32,376 bases of DNA from Bacillota bacterium. Its GTDB lineage: Bacteria; Bacillota; Clostridia; Christensenellales; Pumilibacteraceae. Shown here in pieces: positions 14,487-24,000 of the stretch; positions within the stretch are counted from its first letter, which is position 1, and each line of letters begins with the position of its first letter. The position numbers and the translations under genes were made by a program. The notes under the pieces are model-generated. The model was given only the letters and a program-made list of their open reading frames with translations. It did no database searches and was not told the origin of the DNA. The stretch spans positions 1-32,376 of the forward strand of contig WRAY01000025.1 of NCBI GenBank assembly GCA_009779975.1, read 5' to 3'.

Positions 14487-14595
14487 AATTTTTAAAGTGA
14501 AATGTAAAATGTGAAAAGCATGAAAGATACGGATAAATACTATTAAAAAATTCTAACAATACTTTTCATCTTTCGCTTTTGACTTTTTACTTAAT
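14487..14595. repeat. GTGAAA-type repeat between oppB and oppC
   Basis: AAAGTGAAATGTAAAATGTG and the facing CTTTTCATCTTTCGCTTTTG-ACTTTTTACTT form an imperfect inverted repeat of the same family as 13344-13448. It fills the whole intergenic gap. Confidence 0.65.
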
Positions 14596-15561
14596 TTATT
14601 TTGTTATTCTAATCCTTGGATCGACCACTCCATACATTAGATCGGCAAGCAGGACGCTTATTACAGTCAAGACTGCCAGAAACATGTTGTAGCCCATGAT
14701 GAGCGGAATATCTCCTCGCATGGTTGCTTGGAATATCATTTGTCCAAGTCCTTCTATTGCGAAGAACTGCTCTAGTATGATTGAGCCGGCGAAAAGCCCC
14801 GGTAGCAGAGTTGCCATCAAAGTGACAAAAGGAACAAGGGTGTTTCTGAATGCATGTTTGTAGATAACTGTTCTTTCAGAACATCCTTTTGCGCGGGCAG
14901 TTCTTATGTAGTCAGCACTCAAAACCTCCAAAGTGTTCATTCTGGTGAATCTCAACATTCCGCCTATGCTTATGAGGACTATGGTTGCTATTGGAATGAT
15001 AAGGTGATGAATTCTTGAAAGGAATAAAACAAAACCTTGCGTACCAGGTGTATACATACCTTGCGTTGGAAACCAGCCAAGCCAAACTGAGAGCACTCTC
15101 ACGATGAGCGCCGCCAAAAAGAATGATGGGAACGAGAACAGCATCATGACAAAGAATGTTATAGTGTAGTCTCTTTTTGAATATTGATTAACAGCACTTG
15201 TTATACCGAGAGGAATTGCGATTGCCAACTGGAAAATCATGGCTATAAATACAATCATTACCGTCACTCCCATCCTTGGCGAAAAAATCGCTTGCATAAC
15301 GGGTTGCTCAATGGTGAATGAATAGCCAAAATTTCCTTGGAAAGCATGCCCAAGCCAAACGAAAAAACCACGAAACACACGAAAATTCAACCCTAATTGC
15401 GCTTCAAGTTCACGCATAGTTTCATAGGTTATTTCGTTGTTGCGATAACGCAAATACAGAAAATCTGTCGGCATTAAGCGCAACGCTCCATAAGTTATTA
15501 TTCCAACTCCAAGAAGTATCAAAATTCCCCAGAGCGTTCTTTTTATGATATATTTTAACAT
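14596..15561 (-). CDS. oppB: Oligopeptide ABC transporter permease OppB
   Basis: The second permease subunit. The ATG at 15561 is preferred because MLKYIIKRTLWGILILLGVG is the normal OppB beginning; the longer frame from 15621 would start inside the intergenic hairpin. The 321 residues show the N-terminal helix and the conserved extracytoplasmic part (LRLMPTDFLYLRYRNNEIT, then LGLNFRVFRGFFVWLG). Five more helices and the EAA loop (YIRTARAKGCSERTVIYKHA) follow, then EQFFAIEGLGQMIFQATMRG and the final DLMYGVVDPRIRI. No strong ribosome binding site is seen. A hairpin separates it from oppA. Confidence 0.96.
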   Translation of the reverse strand: MLKYIIKRTLWGILILLGVGIITYGALRLMPTDFLYLRYRNNEITYETMRELEAQLGLNFRVFRGFFVWLGHAFQGNFGYSFTIEQPVMQAIFSPRMGVTVMIVFIAMIFQLAIAIPLGITSAVNQYSKRDYTITFFVMMLFSFPSFFLAALIVRVLSVWLGWFPTQGMYTPGTQGFVLFLSRIHHLIIPIATIVLISIGGMLRFTRMNTLEVLSADYIRTARAKGCSERTVIYKHAFRNTLVPFVTLMATLLPGLFAGSIILEQFFAIEGLGQMIFQATMRGDIPLIMGYNMFLAVLTVISVLLADLMYGVVDPRIRITK

Positions 15562-15582
15562 ATTTTTGTTTGTCTTTGGTGT

Positions 15583-15610
15583 TTTGCAGGGGCTTTTTTG
15601 CCCCTGCAAA
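15583..15610 (-). promoter_or_regulatory. Intercistronic hairpin between oppA and oppB
   Basis: A perfect 11-bp stem TTTGCAGGGGC/GCCCCTGCAAA with an A6 loop on the transcript lies between the oppA stop and the oppB start. No U-run follows, so it most likely stabilises or processes the oppA message, giving more binding protein than permease. The GCAGGGGC word suggests it derives from repeat A. Confidence 0.7.
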
Positions 15611-15636
15611 CAAATCACCAAAATGCTTAAAAGTTA

Positions 15637-18321
15637 TTAGTTAAATTCCCAGTGAGTAAAGTTAAACATAGGGTCACGGAATATTGAACGGTTTTGATAG
15701 ACAGATGATATATTGACAATTCGATGATTTACAATGAACATGTTTTCACGCTGATATGTCGGAAGAACAATTGCCATCTCCATCAAAATATCATGAGCAT
15801 CTCTGTAAATAGGAGTGCGAACAGCAGGATCCGTGTATGCTCTTCCTCTCTCAATATAGTCTGCTAGCAACTCCATAAGGAAATCTTGATTTCTTGCCGG
15901 TAAAACATTATTATATGCTTCTAGTTGACCATCTCTTATTGCCGCAATTCCCCATGAGTTAAGGATATTGTTTCTTGAGTGCATGTGGAATAGTCCGAAC
16001 ATATCAGGGTCAAGACCGCCGCCAAATGCTGCTGCCCAAATTTGAAGTGTTCCTGTTGCCAGTTTTGTCAACACTTGCGGATCCGGAACAACATTTGCAT
16101 TGACTCCAAAGTAGCGACGCAGTAATCTTGCTGCTTCTAGGAACATGTCTCTTGCCGGATGTTCGGTTGTGTCTCCGGGAAGTGAGAATGTTAATCTTAG
16201 TTGCTGACCGCTTGAATCTCTCAAAATACCATTGACATTAGCGATACCGCCTATTGTTGTTCCGCCGGTTAGAGTGTAGCCTGCTGCTTGGAATAGATTT
16301 CTTATTCTTGTAACTTCACCAGAATAAGTCACCAAACCAGGAGCGCCTCCCGGTGCCGGTCTCCGCACTTGGAATGGATACATACAAGCAGGCATGCCAC
16401 CATCAAACACCCAATTGTTAATTGTTGACGCTCTTGTGATTCGTGTTGATAAACCATCATAATATTCAAGTGTCATGTCAGGATCCAGAACCATCATGAT
16501 TGCACGACGAACTCTAATGTCAGGAATTTGACTTGCATTAATTCCGACATAACCCCAACCCATGTTTGCTTCTCCAAATCCGGTCAAATCACGAGAGGCT
16601 GCTATTACAGGTTGATCACGAGGAACGGCATCCACAACTGTGTAGTGAAACTCTCTTGCATTTAGCGCCGGAATTAGAGCCGCTCTTGACCTTGCACGCA
16701 TTGCAACTCTGTGAATTCTTGCCGGTCCGCCATTTGGAAACTCTTCTGTTGCTGGTCCGAATCTATAGTGCGGATTGCGATAGAAATTAACTGTGTTCCC
16801 TGAGAAAAATTGATGATAAGTTATCGTGACACCGGGACCGTGTGCGTTAAATGTTGTGTTTGTTGCCATATAGGCTCCCGCTCCAATAGGAACTTCGACT
16901 GAGCGAATAACATCTTGATGGAAACGAACTTGACCGAAAGGAAGTCCGAATCTGCCGTTTGGATTTGAGCCGGAAACAGCAGGGTCTCCGCCATACCAAC
17001 ACCAGTTTGCTGTAAGTCTGTAGTCTCTGTTGTTAAAAACTCCTGAATAGATGTGCATCGGCGCAACAGTCAAGAAAGCAAGCGACCAAATAGCCATTGG
17101 ATCAACTCCGTTAACTGTTATTGAAAACATTTCGTTTGTGTTAGAGTTGAAACGAGTTCCGCCGATTTCTCTTTCTCCAATTATTCTGCGAATACCGCGA
17201 ATATTATGGATAGAAACAGGAGGGCGAACTGCCGCTTCCATTTCGTTTGCAATGATTGAAATCAATTCAAACGCACTTGTTGAAAATGTCATGTTTGAAA
17301 CCAACATAGAAGTAGTCAACACAGCAGTCATAACTTCTTCAATCAAAGGCTCCCAATTGCCGGTTGCTACAGCAGTGTTATAGATTGGACGAAAACCGGG
17401 AACACGACCGTCCGGATCAAACATATCAGGAGCATCAGGCTGACCCGCCGGAGGTCCAATACGGGCAATTTGTACTCTGTGAAGGAAAGTTTCAAGCCTG
17501 TCTGAAATAAATTCATGACCCTCCGGAACTGCAATATCTCCGTTTTGCAAATGTCTTGATACTTCTTCTCTGTAGGTTCTAAGAAGAATATCCAACCATC
17601 CTTGCTCTTGAACTGAAAAAGGAACAGTAGAATTCACTAAGTTAGGCACTGATATTCTTGCTCCAGGTTGAGCAGTGTGAAACTCACCTAGTCTCGTTCT
17701 GAAACCTCCAAACGCTACTCCTGCTGCTCCCATAAAAGGATTTCCCAGAACTTGATTGATATCAGTGAACATAGGGTCTTGACGGCGATATGCCGGAAGT
17801 CCGTCAATGTTTAGAGTGTTCAACTGGTTTGGTCCCATATATGATGGGTCAAGATAGGTGTAGAGATTGAAGAAAACATCTTCTAGCGTCATGCGGACTC
17901 CGTCAGAAAAGTAGATGTCATTTTTCAAAACAAAAGTGAATCTTGTTTGATAGATGGCAGTGTTTCCTGTTGTGATGAGAGTCCTAAAAGCACTCGTGTT
18001 AGTGTCGTTATAGGAAATCACTTGACCGTCAGAGTTCAAGTTTTCAACTACTAATGCTTGAGCGGCAACAGATATGTCATCACCAAACTCAACCCAATCT
18101 CCGGTTGCGTTAAGTCTTGTAAGGTTCATCTGAGTCATTCCGATGATAGAGTTGTCAACACCTGTCGTTGCAGTGAATGGGTTGAATACTCCCGTTATCG
18201 GGTCAACACCAATGACAAACGGAAATGTTACTTCATCAAAATTTTCACATCCCACCAGTGTCGGCACAATCAAAAAGACTGTTAGTGCTAAGAGCAATGC
18301 TCTTTTGAGTAAATTTTTCAT
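15637..18321 (-). CDS. oppA: Oligopeptide-binding lipoprotein OppA, unusually large
   Basis: The extracellular solute-binding protein (SBP_bac_5 family) that captures peptides for OppBCDF. Signal peptide with lipobox TLVGC (C25). Family features include FTFVLKNDIYFSDGVRMTLE (about 130-150), SVEVPIGAGAYM, VNFYRNPHYRFGP, WGYVGINASQIPDIRVRRAI and the late LLRRYFGVNANVVPDP...WAAAFGGGLDPD block. With 894 residues it is about 300 longer than common OppA proteins. The excess lies mostly between the first lobe segment and residue ~420 (for example the ISDRLETFLHRVQIARIGPP region), so the binding cleft or its rim may be altered. GGAGG lies a few bases before the ATG and a consensus promoter is at 18376-18405. 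First gene of oppABCDF. Confidence 0.95.
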   Translation of the reverse strand: MKNLLKRALLLALTVFLIVPTLVGCENFDEVTFPFVIGVDPITGVFNPFTATTGVDNSIIGMTQMNLTRLNATGDWVEFGDDISVAAQALVVENLNSDGQVISYNDTNTSAFRTLITTGNTAIYQTRFTFVLKNDIYFSDGVRMTLEDVFFNLYTYLDPSYMGPNQLNTLNIDGLPAYRRQDPMFTDINQVLGNPFMGAAGVAFGGFRTRLGEFHTAQPGARISVPNLVNSTVPFSVQEQGWLDILLRTYREEVSRHLQNGDIAVPEGHEFISDRLETFLHRVQIARIGPPAGQPDAPDMFDPDGRVPGFRPIYNTAVATGNWEPLIEEVMTAVLTTSMLVSNMTFSTSAFELISIIANEMEAAVRPPVSIHNIRGIRRIIGEREIGGTRFNSNTNEMFSITVNGVDPMAIWSLAFLTVAPMHIYSGVFNNRDYRLTANWCWYGGDPAVSGSNPNGRFGLPFGQVRFHQDVIRSVEVPIGAGAYMATNTTFNAHGPGVTITYHQFFSGNTVNFYRNPHYRFGPATEEFPNGGPARIHRVAMRARSRAALIPALNAREFHYTVVDAVPRDQPVIAASRDLTGFGEANMGWGYVGINASQIPDIRVRRAIMMVLDPDMTLEYYDGLSTRITRASTINNWVFDGGMPACMYPFQVRRPAPGGAPGLVTYSGEVTRIRNLFQAAGYTLTGGTTIGGIANVNGILRDSSGQQLRLTFSLPGDTTEHPARDMFLEAARLLRRYFGVNANVVPDPQVLTKLATGTLQIWAAAFGGGLDPDMFGLFHMHSRNNILNSWGIAAIRDGQLEAYNNVLPARNQDFLMELLADYIERGRAYTDPAVRTPIYRDAHDILMEMAIVLPTYQRENMFIVNHRIVNISSVYQNRSIFRDPMFNFTHWEFN

Positions 18322-18363
18322 TTTTTTACCTCCATTTTGTTGGTTTATTTTTTTATTTTTTTC

Positions 18364-18383
18364 GATATAATGGCTATTATATC
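18364..18383. promoter_or_regulatory. Palindrome covering the oppA -10, candidate operator
   Basis: GATATAATGGCTATTATATC is a perfect 8-bp inverted repeat with a 4-base centre. It overlaps the -10 hexamer and the transcription start region. Its position suits a repressor site. Part of the symmetry comes from the TATAAT itself. Confidence 0.4.
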
Positions 18384-18405
18384 ACATTACATGAACATAT
18401 GTCAA
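18376..18405 (-). promoter_or_regulatory. Consensus promoter of oppA
   Basis: On the minus strand: -35 TTGACA (18400-18405), an 18-nt spacer, -10 TATAAT (18376-18381). Predicted leader of about 48 nt to the ATG at 18321. It lies only 19 bases past the stop of the upstream lipoprotein gene. Confidence 0.85.
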
Positions 18406-18423
18406 TAGTTTTTTCAAATATTT

Positions 18424-21078
18424 TTAAGGTGTTAACTCTACAATTCTTGCCTCAGCCGCAACTAAAGTGTTTAGATTGCCAACTAATGCTTGTTGAGCAG
18501 GAGTTAATGTTTCAAAAAACTCTCTGGCTGTTGCAACTGATGTTCTGCTTGCAACAAGATTTGTCAAAGTTATTGATGCCGGTGCCGGAAGACCCTCAAT
18601 CAAGAGATATGCACTTCTTACAATAGCAGCATTTAATGCGTCTTGTCCAACAACAAGCACTCTGGTTTCTTCGCTTATTAGAGTGTTGAATGCTCCTCTT
18701 GCATCTTCAACCATTGCTCTGTGTGCAACAGTTATATTTGCAAACGCCGGCAATGCATTAATAAGGCTTTGAACAATTGTTAATCCGGCATTTTCAAGAA
18801 CCGCTTGATTGCTGACAGTTCGTTGTGTTTGTTCACTTAATGCAACAAATGCTGCTCGTGCAACCTCAACCGCCGCTCTGTTTGCAACAGTTATGTTTGA
18901 CGGCAAAGATGAAATTAGATTTTCAACTCGTTCAAAATTCCAGTTTTCAATTAATGTGTTATCTCTAATTGCACAACTGAATGAACCATGAGTGATATTC
19001 AACCTTTCTTCTCTGCTGTCCGGCCAATAAAGACGATGAGTTATTCTAATGTTAGAATAATTTATTCCGGTTAAAGGCGCAATTTGCGATGTCGGTGAAA
19101 ATGCTGCAACTCGCCCAAGTCTGATATTTCCAGTCACCCCTCCCCATAACGCAGCCATTGAAATTGGGTTAAGGTCTAGCGCATATTGCAATAAATTTAT
19201 TTCTCCAGATATTGTGACACCGCTGAATGCCGCACCACTATGGATTTGTGCTGCAAGTAGTGCCACATTTTTCATAAGTCCGCCGGGATGAGGAAGATGC
19301 GAGTTATAATTCATCATTATGTTTTCAAAAGAAACATTGTGAATTCTTGCCGAAGGCATAAGCGTTGAGAAAAGAGCAGCAATATTAGTTGGCGGATTTT
19401 GAGCAAAATCTGCCGGAGTGATAGTTCTTGTCACATTTGAAACGGTGTGGCCGTTTCCTTGGAAAGTTCCGCTAAAGAAAGTGTTGTGAAGCGGCCAATT
19501 CACGCCGACAGGCGAAAAATCAAGATTTCCAAGCAAGAATATGCCTCCTGCTCCGGCATCGCCAAGAGCATCGGACAGTCTTGGTGCTTGAGTGACTATC
19601 GTCCACTCGCCTTCAAGCCAACTTGAATAGATTCTGTGATTAAAGCCTTCAGGTCTTGTCCTGTCTTGTTTGTGTTGAATCCATGTTTCATGGGTTAGTC
19701 TTCCATCAACAACAACACCTGCAAGACCGATTGGTCCGCCGTCTCTAATATAGGAAATGTCAAACTCTCCCGGATTGTTAGGGTTCCATTGCGTTGGAAA
19801 TTGTTCAGGAAGCCGCGGATATCTCAGTTGACCAAAAAGCGGGTCTTCACGGTCTCTTTCGGCATCTCTAAACATGACTAGCGTTCTTGTCCTGCTTCTA
19901 TGGACATCTTCGTCATCTTCCGCTACCGGGTTTCCGTCCTCATCAAAAAATTCTGTCAGTCTTATTTGATTTAGGTGAGTAGTGATATTACTGATACCGT
20001 CATGACTTCTCTCATCAAGAAAAGTTCCTGTCAAACTCATCGGTCTAAAATAGCCGTCTCTTGGCTTTCTGATGCTCAAAACACTTCTAAATTCACTCAC
20101 AATATTCCCTTCTACTTCAGTGTCAACAACATATCCGATTTCAAAGGTGAACTCCGGCTCAAAGCGAACAAAAATTTGCATTCCGGGATAAACTGTTGGT
20201 CTGTCAACAAGCGGAACACGCACAAGGTCTCCGTTCTCATTTTGTCCCATTATTTTATTTGGAACACCAAGCCTTCTTCTCACTCTTTGAGGAACTCCGT
20301 TTTCGTCATCCTCATAGACAGGGTTTCCGTCTTCGTCATAAACAAAAATCGGATTGCCTGCACTATCATAGTCATAAACTGCCCCCCCTGTTTCATCACA
20401 TACTAACCACATTTCGTTGCCTTCATCATCAAGCCGCCACTCCGGGAATTCATGAGTGACATTCAAAAGGCGTCTCTGCTCTCTTACTATACGGTTGTTT
20501 TCATCTCTTTCATATTCAATTCTTTCTACTCCATCTTCACCGGTAACCCATTCATAAAGAGGATGCCAAGCATAGATAAAGACCGGCTCACCCGCAACAA
20601 AATGACTGACGACATACTTTTCATAGTCAGGAGCATCATCAGCAGGCAAGATCGTTCTGACAGAATGATAGTATCCTGCTAAATTGTAGTTCCTTATTCC
20701 CAAATCATCCAAAATGTTCATTTCACGAGGACCTGCTTCAGTGCCGTGCAAAAACAAAAGTGGCGTTCTTTGATATTCACCTGCTAGCGGGTGGCTTGCA
20801 GGAAATTCAGTATATTCTGTGAACATTACTGTAACAGGCGTTCTGACTAACCTGTCGGTAAGAGGGTTCACAGGGTTTTCCTCACTGCCTGTCGGAAGTT
20901 CAGTGTTTGCAAGCGAGGGCAGCATTAAATTAAAGGTGACATCAACAGTGTGATTTTCCCATGCAATACGACCGCATGCAACAAGTCCGCTGATGCTGAG
21001 CGCACCAAGCATTGTGAGGAATACCAGTTTTATTATTAGTATTTTTAGTTTTGATTTTTTTTGCTGTTCTTTAGACAT
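18424..21078 (-). CDS. Large surface lipoprotein with GLUG-like and helical repeat region
   Basis: An 884-residue secreted lipoprotein (lipobox GLVAC, C35) of unknown function. The N-terminal two thirds look beta-rich, with acidic repeats such as NPIFVYDEDGNPVYEDDENG (about 265-285) and EDGN words elsewhere. Around 575-690 is a GLUG/beta-helix-like stretch: FSGTFQGNGHTVSNVTRTI and then IAALFSTLMPSARIHNVSFE. The last ~170 residues are three tandem helical modules of about 55-60 residues each. They have the pattern LI..LP...ITVA.R..V..AR.AF..L......V.N...L, like the QKALV-type modules of clostridial surface proteins. A related module ends the ectodomain of the neighbouring protease. The AAGGAGG of its ribosome binding site overlaps the protease stop codon, so the two genes are probably translationally coupled. 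Likely role: an adhesin or protease partner, by inference from position. Confidence 0.8.
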   Translation of the reverse strand: MSKEQQKKSKLKILIIKLVFLTMLGALSISGLVACGRIAWENHTVDVTFNLMLPSLANTELPTGSEENPVNPLTDRLVRTPVTVMFTEYTEFPASHPLAGEYQRTPLLFLHGTEAGPREMNILDDLGIRNYNLAGYYHSVRTILPADDAPDYEKYVVSHFVAGEPVFIYAWHPLYEWVTGEDGVERIEYERDENNRIVREQRRLLNVTHEFPEWRLDDEGNEMWLVCDETGGAVYDYDSAGNPIFVYDEDGNPVYEDDENGVPQRVRRRLGVPNKIMGQNENGDLVRVPLVDRPTVYPGMQIFVRFEPEFTFEIGYVVDTEVEGNIVSEFRSVLSIRKPRDGYFRPMSLTGTFLDERSHDGISNITTHLNQIRLTEFFDEDGNPVAEDDEDVHRSRTRTLVMFRDAERDREDPLFGQLRYPRLPEQFPTQWNPNNPGEFDISYIRDGGPIGLAGVVVDGRLTHETWIQHKQDRTRPEGFNHRIYSSWLEGEWTIVTQAPRLSDALGDAGAGGIFLLGNLDFSPVGVNWPLHNTFFSGTFQGNGHTVSNVTRTITPADFAQNPPTNIAALFSTLMPSARIHNVSFENIMMNYNSHLPHPGGLMKNVALLAAQIHSGAAFSGVTISGEINLLQYALDLNPISMAALWGGVTGNIRLGRVAAFSPTSQIAPLTGINYSNIRITHRLYWPDSREERLNITHGSFSCAIRDNTLIENWNFERVENLISSLPSNITVANRAAVEVARAAFVALSEQTQRTVSNQAVLENAGLTIVQSLINALPAFANITVAHRAMVEDARGAFNTLISEETRVLVVGQDALNAAIVRSAYLLIEGLPAPASITLTNLVASRTSVATAREFFETLTPAQQALVGNLNTLVAAEARIVELTP

Positions 21079-21097
21079 GATTTTCTTTGCCGCCTCC

Positions 21098-24000
21098 TTA
21101 GTCTTTTTTTGCGGTTGTTTTCTTTGCTCTCGGCTTTTTAGGTTTTTCGACTTTTTCTGTCTCTTCAGTTTTTTCAGGCATTTCTGCTTCTTTTTGCTCT
21201 TCTTCTACTTTTGTCTCTTCTTTTATTTCTTCTTCTGCTTTTGGTTCTTCAACCTCTTCAATCTGTTGCACCTCTTCGACTTTTTCTTCTTCTTTTGTCT
21301 CAATGGTCTCAAACTCTGAAGTTTCATTTGTTTCGTCTTCGTTTTGTTCTTCTGGCTGCTCTTTTCCTTTCTTTCTTTTTCTCAAAAAGAAGAACAAGAA
21401 TACTCCGACTCCAACAAGAACAAGCGCTCCTCCGACTGAGCCAAGGACTATTGCAAGAATATTTACCGGAGTGTAGAGTCCAACTGCTATTAGTGCATCT
21501 CTCAATGTGTTACGGTGTTCATTAGAAATTAGTGCTCTTTGAGCATCAGTCAAAGCATCAAAAGCATCACTGACATTAGTAACCTCAAGCAGATATCTGT
21601 ATGGATTGTTTTCAATTTGCTCTAGTGGCGGCAAACCTTCAATCAAGTCAATAACTGCATACACCGCTGCATAATGATTTACCATTGCAGATGCGGCTGT
21701 CAAACGGTCATTTTGAGATGACGGCAGTTGCTGAGGAATTTGAATTAGTCTTATCTGAATCTCAGTGATTGCGTCTTGAACGACACGGAAGTTTTCTCTT
21801 GTTATGTTAGTTTCAAGATTATCGATTAGTCCAAGTATATAATTGAACACTATGCCGTCAATAACAGCGAACATTGCATTGAATGCAACAACATAGTTAT
21901 TTCCTGCAAACGCTTGCATTAGTTGATATTGAACAGGAGAGCCTAGACGAATGGCATTGATTTGATTTCCAATTTCTTGCAAAATCGGGAAGTCATCAGC
22001 AGTGAGCGGTCTTGCACTGAGTTCCCTTATTTGTGCTATGATGACAAAATTTTCATTTGTTAAAACTTCGCTTGACAGTTGAGTATTGAAGAATGAGTTG
22101 AAAATAAATGTGTCAAAGCCAATGCCGTTTTCAGGTCTTATCATGACGAGAGGATTTGCCACCATGTCAGAAATTCTTGCAACAAAGTTAGCATAGAACA
22201 TCGGCATTACAGTGTGACCCCAATGCGTCTCAAATCTTTCATATGGCGAGTGAGGAACATATTCAACACCATCACCAAAAAGACTTCTGATGATATATTC
22301 TCTTGCGAGAATCTCATCAAATGCTGACCACAAAATAGGCGCACGATGAGAAGTGAACTCAACGATTTCAAGGTTTGTCGCACCATATAAGGCTCTGTCA
22401 CCTATTATGCTGAGGGAGTGAGGGAATGTGATGTGAATGATGTTGGTGTTTTGATAGAATACCTTGTCACCAACAATCGTCACTCCTTGAGGAACAAGCA
22501 ATTTTCCGTTTTCAATCTGACTTGCATTCGGGAAAACAAGAAGCATTCTGTGTCCGTTTGGAACTCCTCTTACTGAAACTGTTTCAATAAGCATTCCGTT
22601 TGCTGTTAGTTCAAATTTTGGATTGAGACCCTCAGCACTTTGTGTCAGTTCTCTTAGAGGCGTTCCGCTTAGTGCAGCATAGCCAAAGAATTCAAGAGTT
22701 CTTGGAATTTCAAATGTTTCAATGCTTGAGTTAAAGAATGCAAAGTTTCCTAGGAATTCAAGGCTGTTAACTGCTCCCACTGTCATATTGTTGTTGTTTC
22801 TGAATGCGTTGTGACCAATATGTTTAATGTTTGCAAACTCAAAATGACGAATGTCAGAATCAGCAAATGCAAAATCTCCGATATGAACAAGATTTGGCAG
22901 ATTAAAAGTTGTTCCGCTTAGTCCTGCACGATAGAATGTTCGATATGGAATATGGGTTATTGCTGTGCCAAATTGAATTGATTCCATTATTTCCGCATTT
23001 GCAAAAACTTCAATCCCCAATCCATCTGCCGCAATACCTCTCAAATCTGCATGAAGAACGCCTCTTTGATAGAACGCACGATCAGCGATTTCTTCAACTG
23101 AACCCAGATTGATTTGAAGAGGAGTGTTGCTTCCGTTGAAGTGATGCGGTTCAAGTCTTGACCAACGACCCGGCAAATACATGTCATGAGACCCATACAT
23201 CCACCAGTCCAGCGGTCCAATTGCAAATGCTTCTTCATCAATAAAGCGGAGGTTTTCTCCTGTCACAACTTCTCTCAGAAAAGGAGTGTTCATGAACGCT
23301 CTTTCTCCGATTACTTCAACATTCGGAATATTAACAAACTCTAGTTGAGAGAGGAAATGGAAACCGATATCATCATAGATCGCAAACGGGAAACCAAACC
23401 ATCCCATCACATCAAAATAAAATCTCATGATTTCACCTTCAAACGCTCCCTCGGGAACATATATCAAGTGCGGCATATTAATGCTTCTTAGGTGTATGTT
23501 GGCGTAAAAAGCCCTTTCTCCAATTTCAACAATTGTGAAATCGTTTACTATTCTTTCGAGTCTTATGTTAAATAAGAATGACTCTTCACCGATGACAACA
23601 CCTTCTCCATTTGGCAAATCAGGGTCAGCAGACGCCGGAAGAGTGACTGTTCTCAGTTCAGTTGCTTGCCAGAATGCAGAGTCCCCGATATCTACACGAG
23701 TTGGTCCGTTTTGAACGGTGAAAGTATTCAAAACTCTTGCATTCATGAACGCCTCTTCGCCGATTGTTAGTGTTCCCGCAACACCTCCAACAGTGATGTT
23801 GATAAGTGAAGTTTCAATAAATGTTCTGTCCGGAATAGTCATCACTCCAACCATACTAACATGAGATAAGGCAGATGCTCCTGCAAATATCGCAGGACCT
23901 GACAGAACATGCGGACTGATACCGGCTTCAAATGTTACGCTTGTCAAAAATTGTGTGTCAGCAAATGCTTCTTCTCTTATTATGATATGAGAAGCAATGA

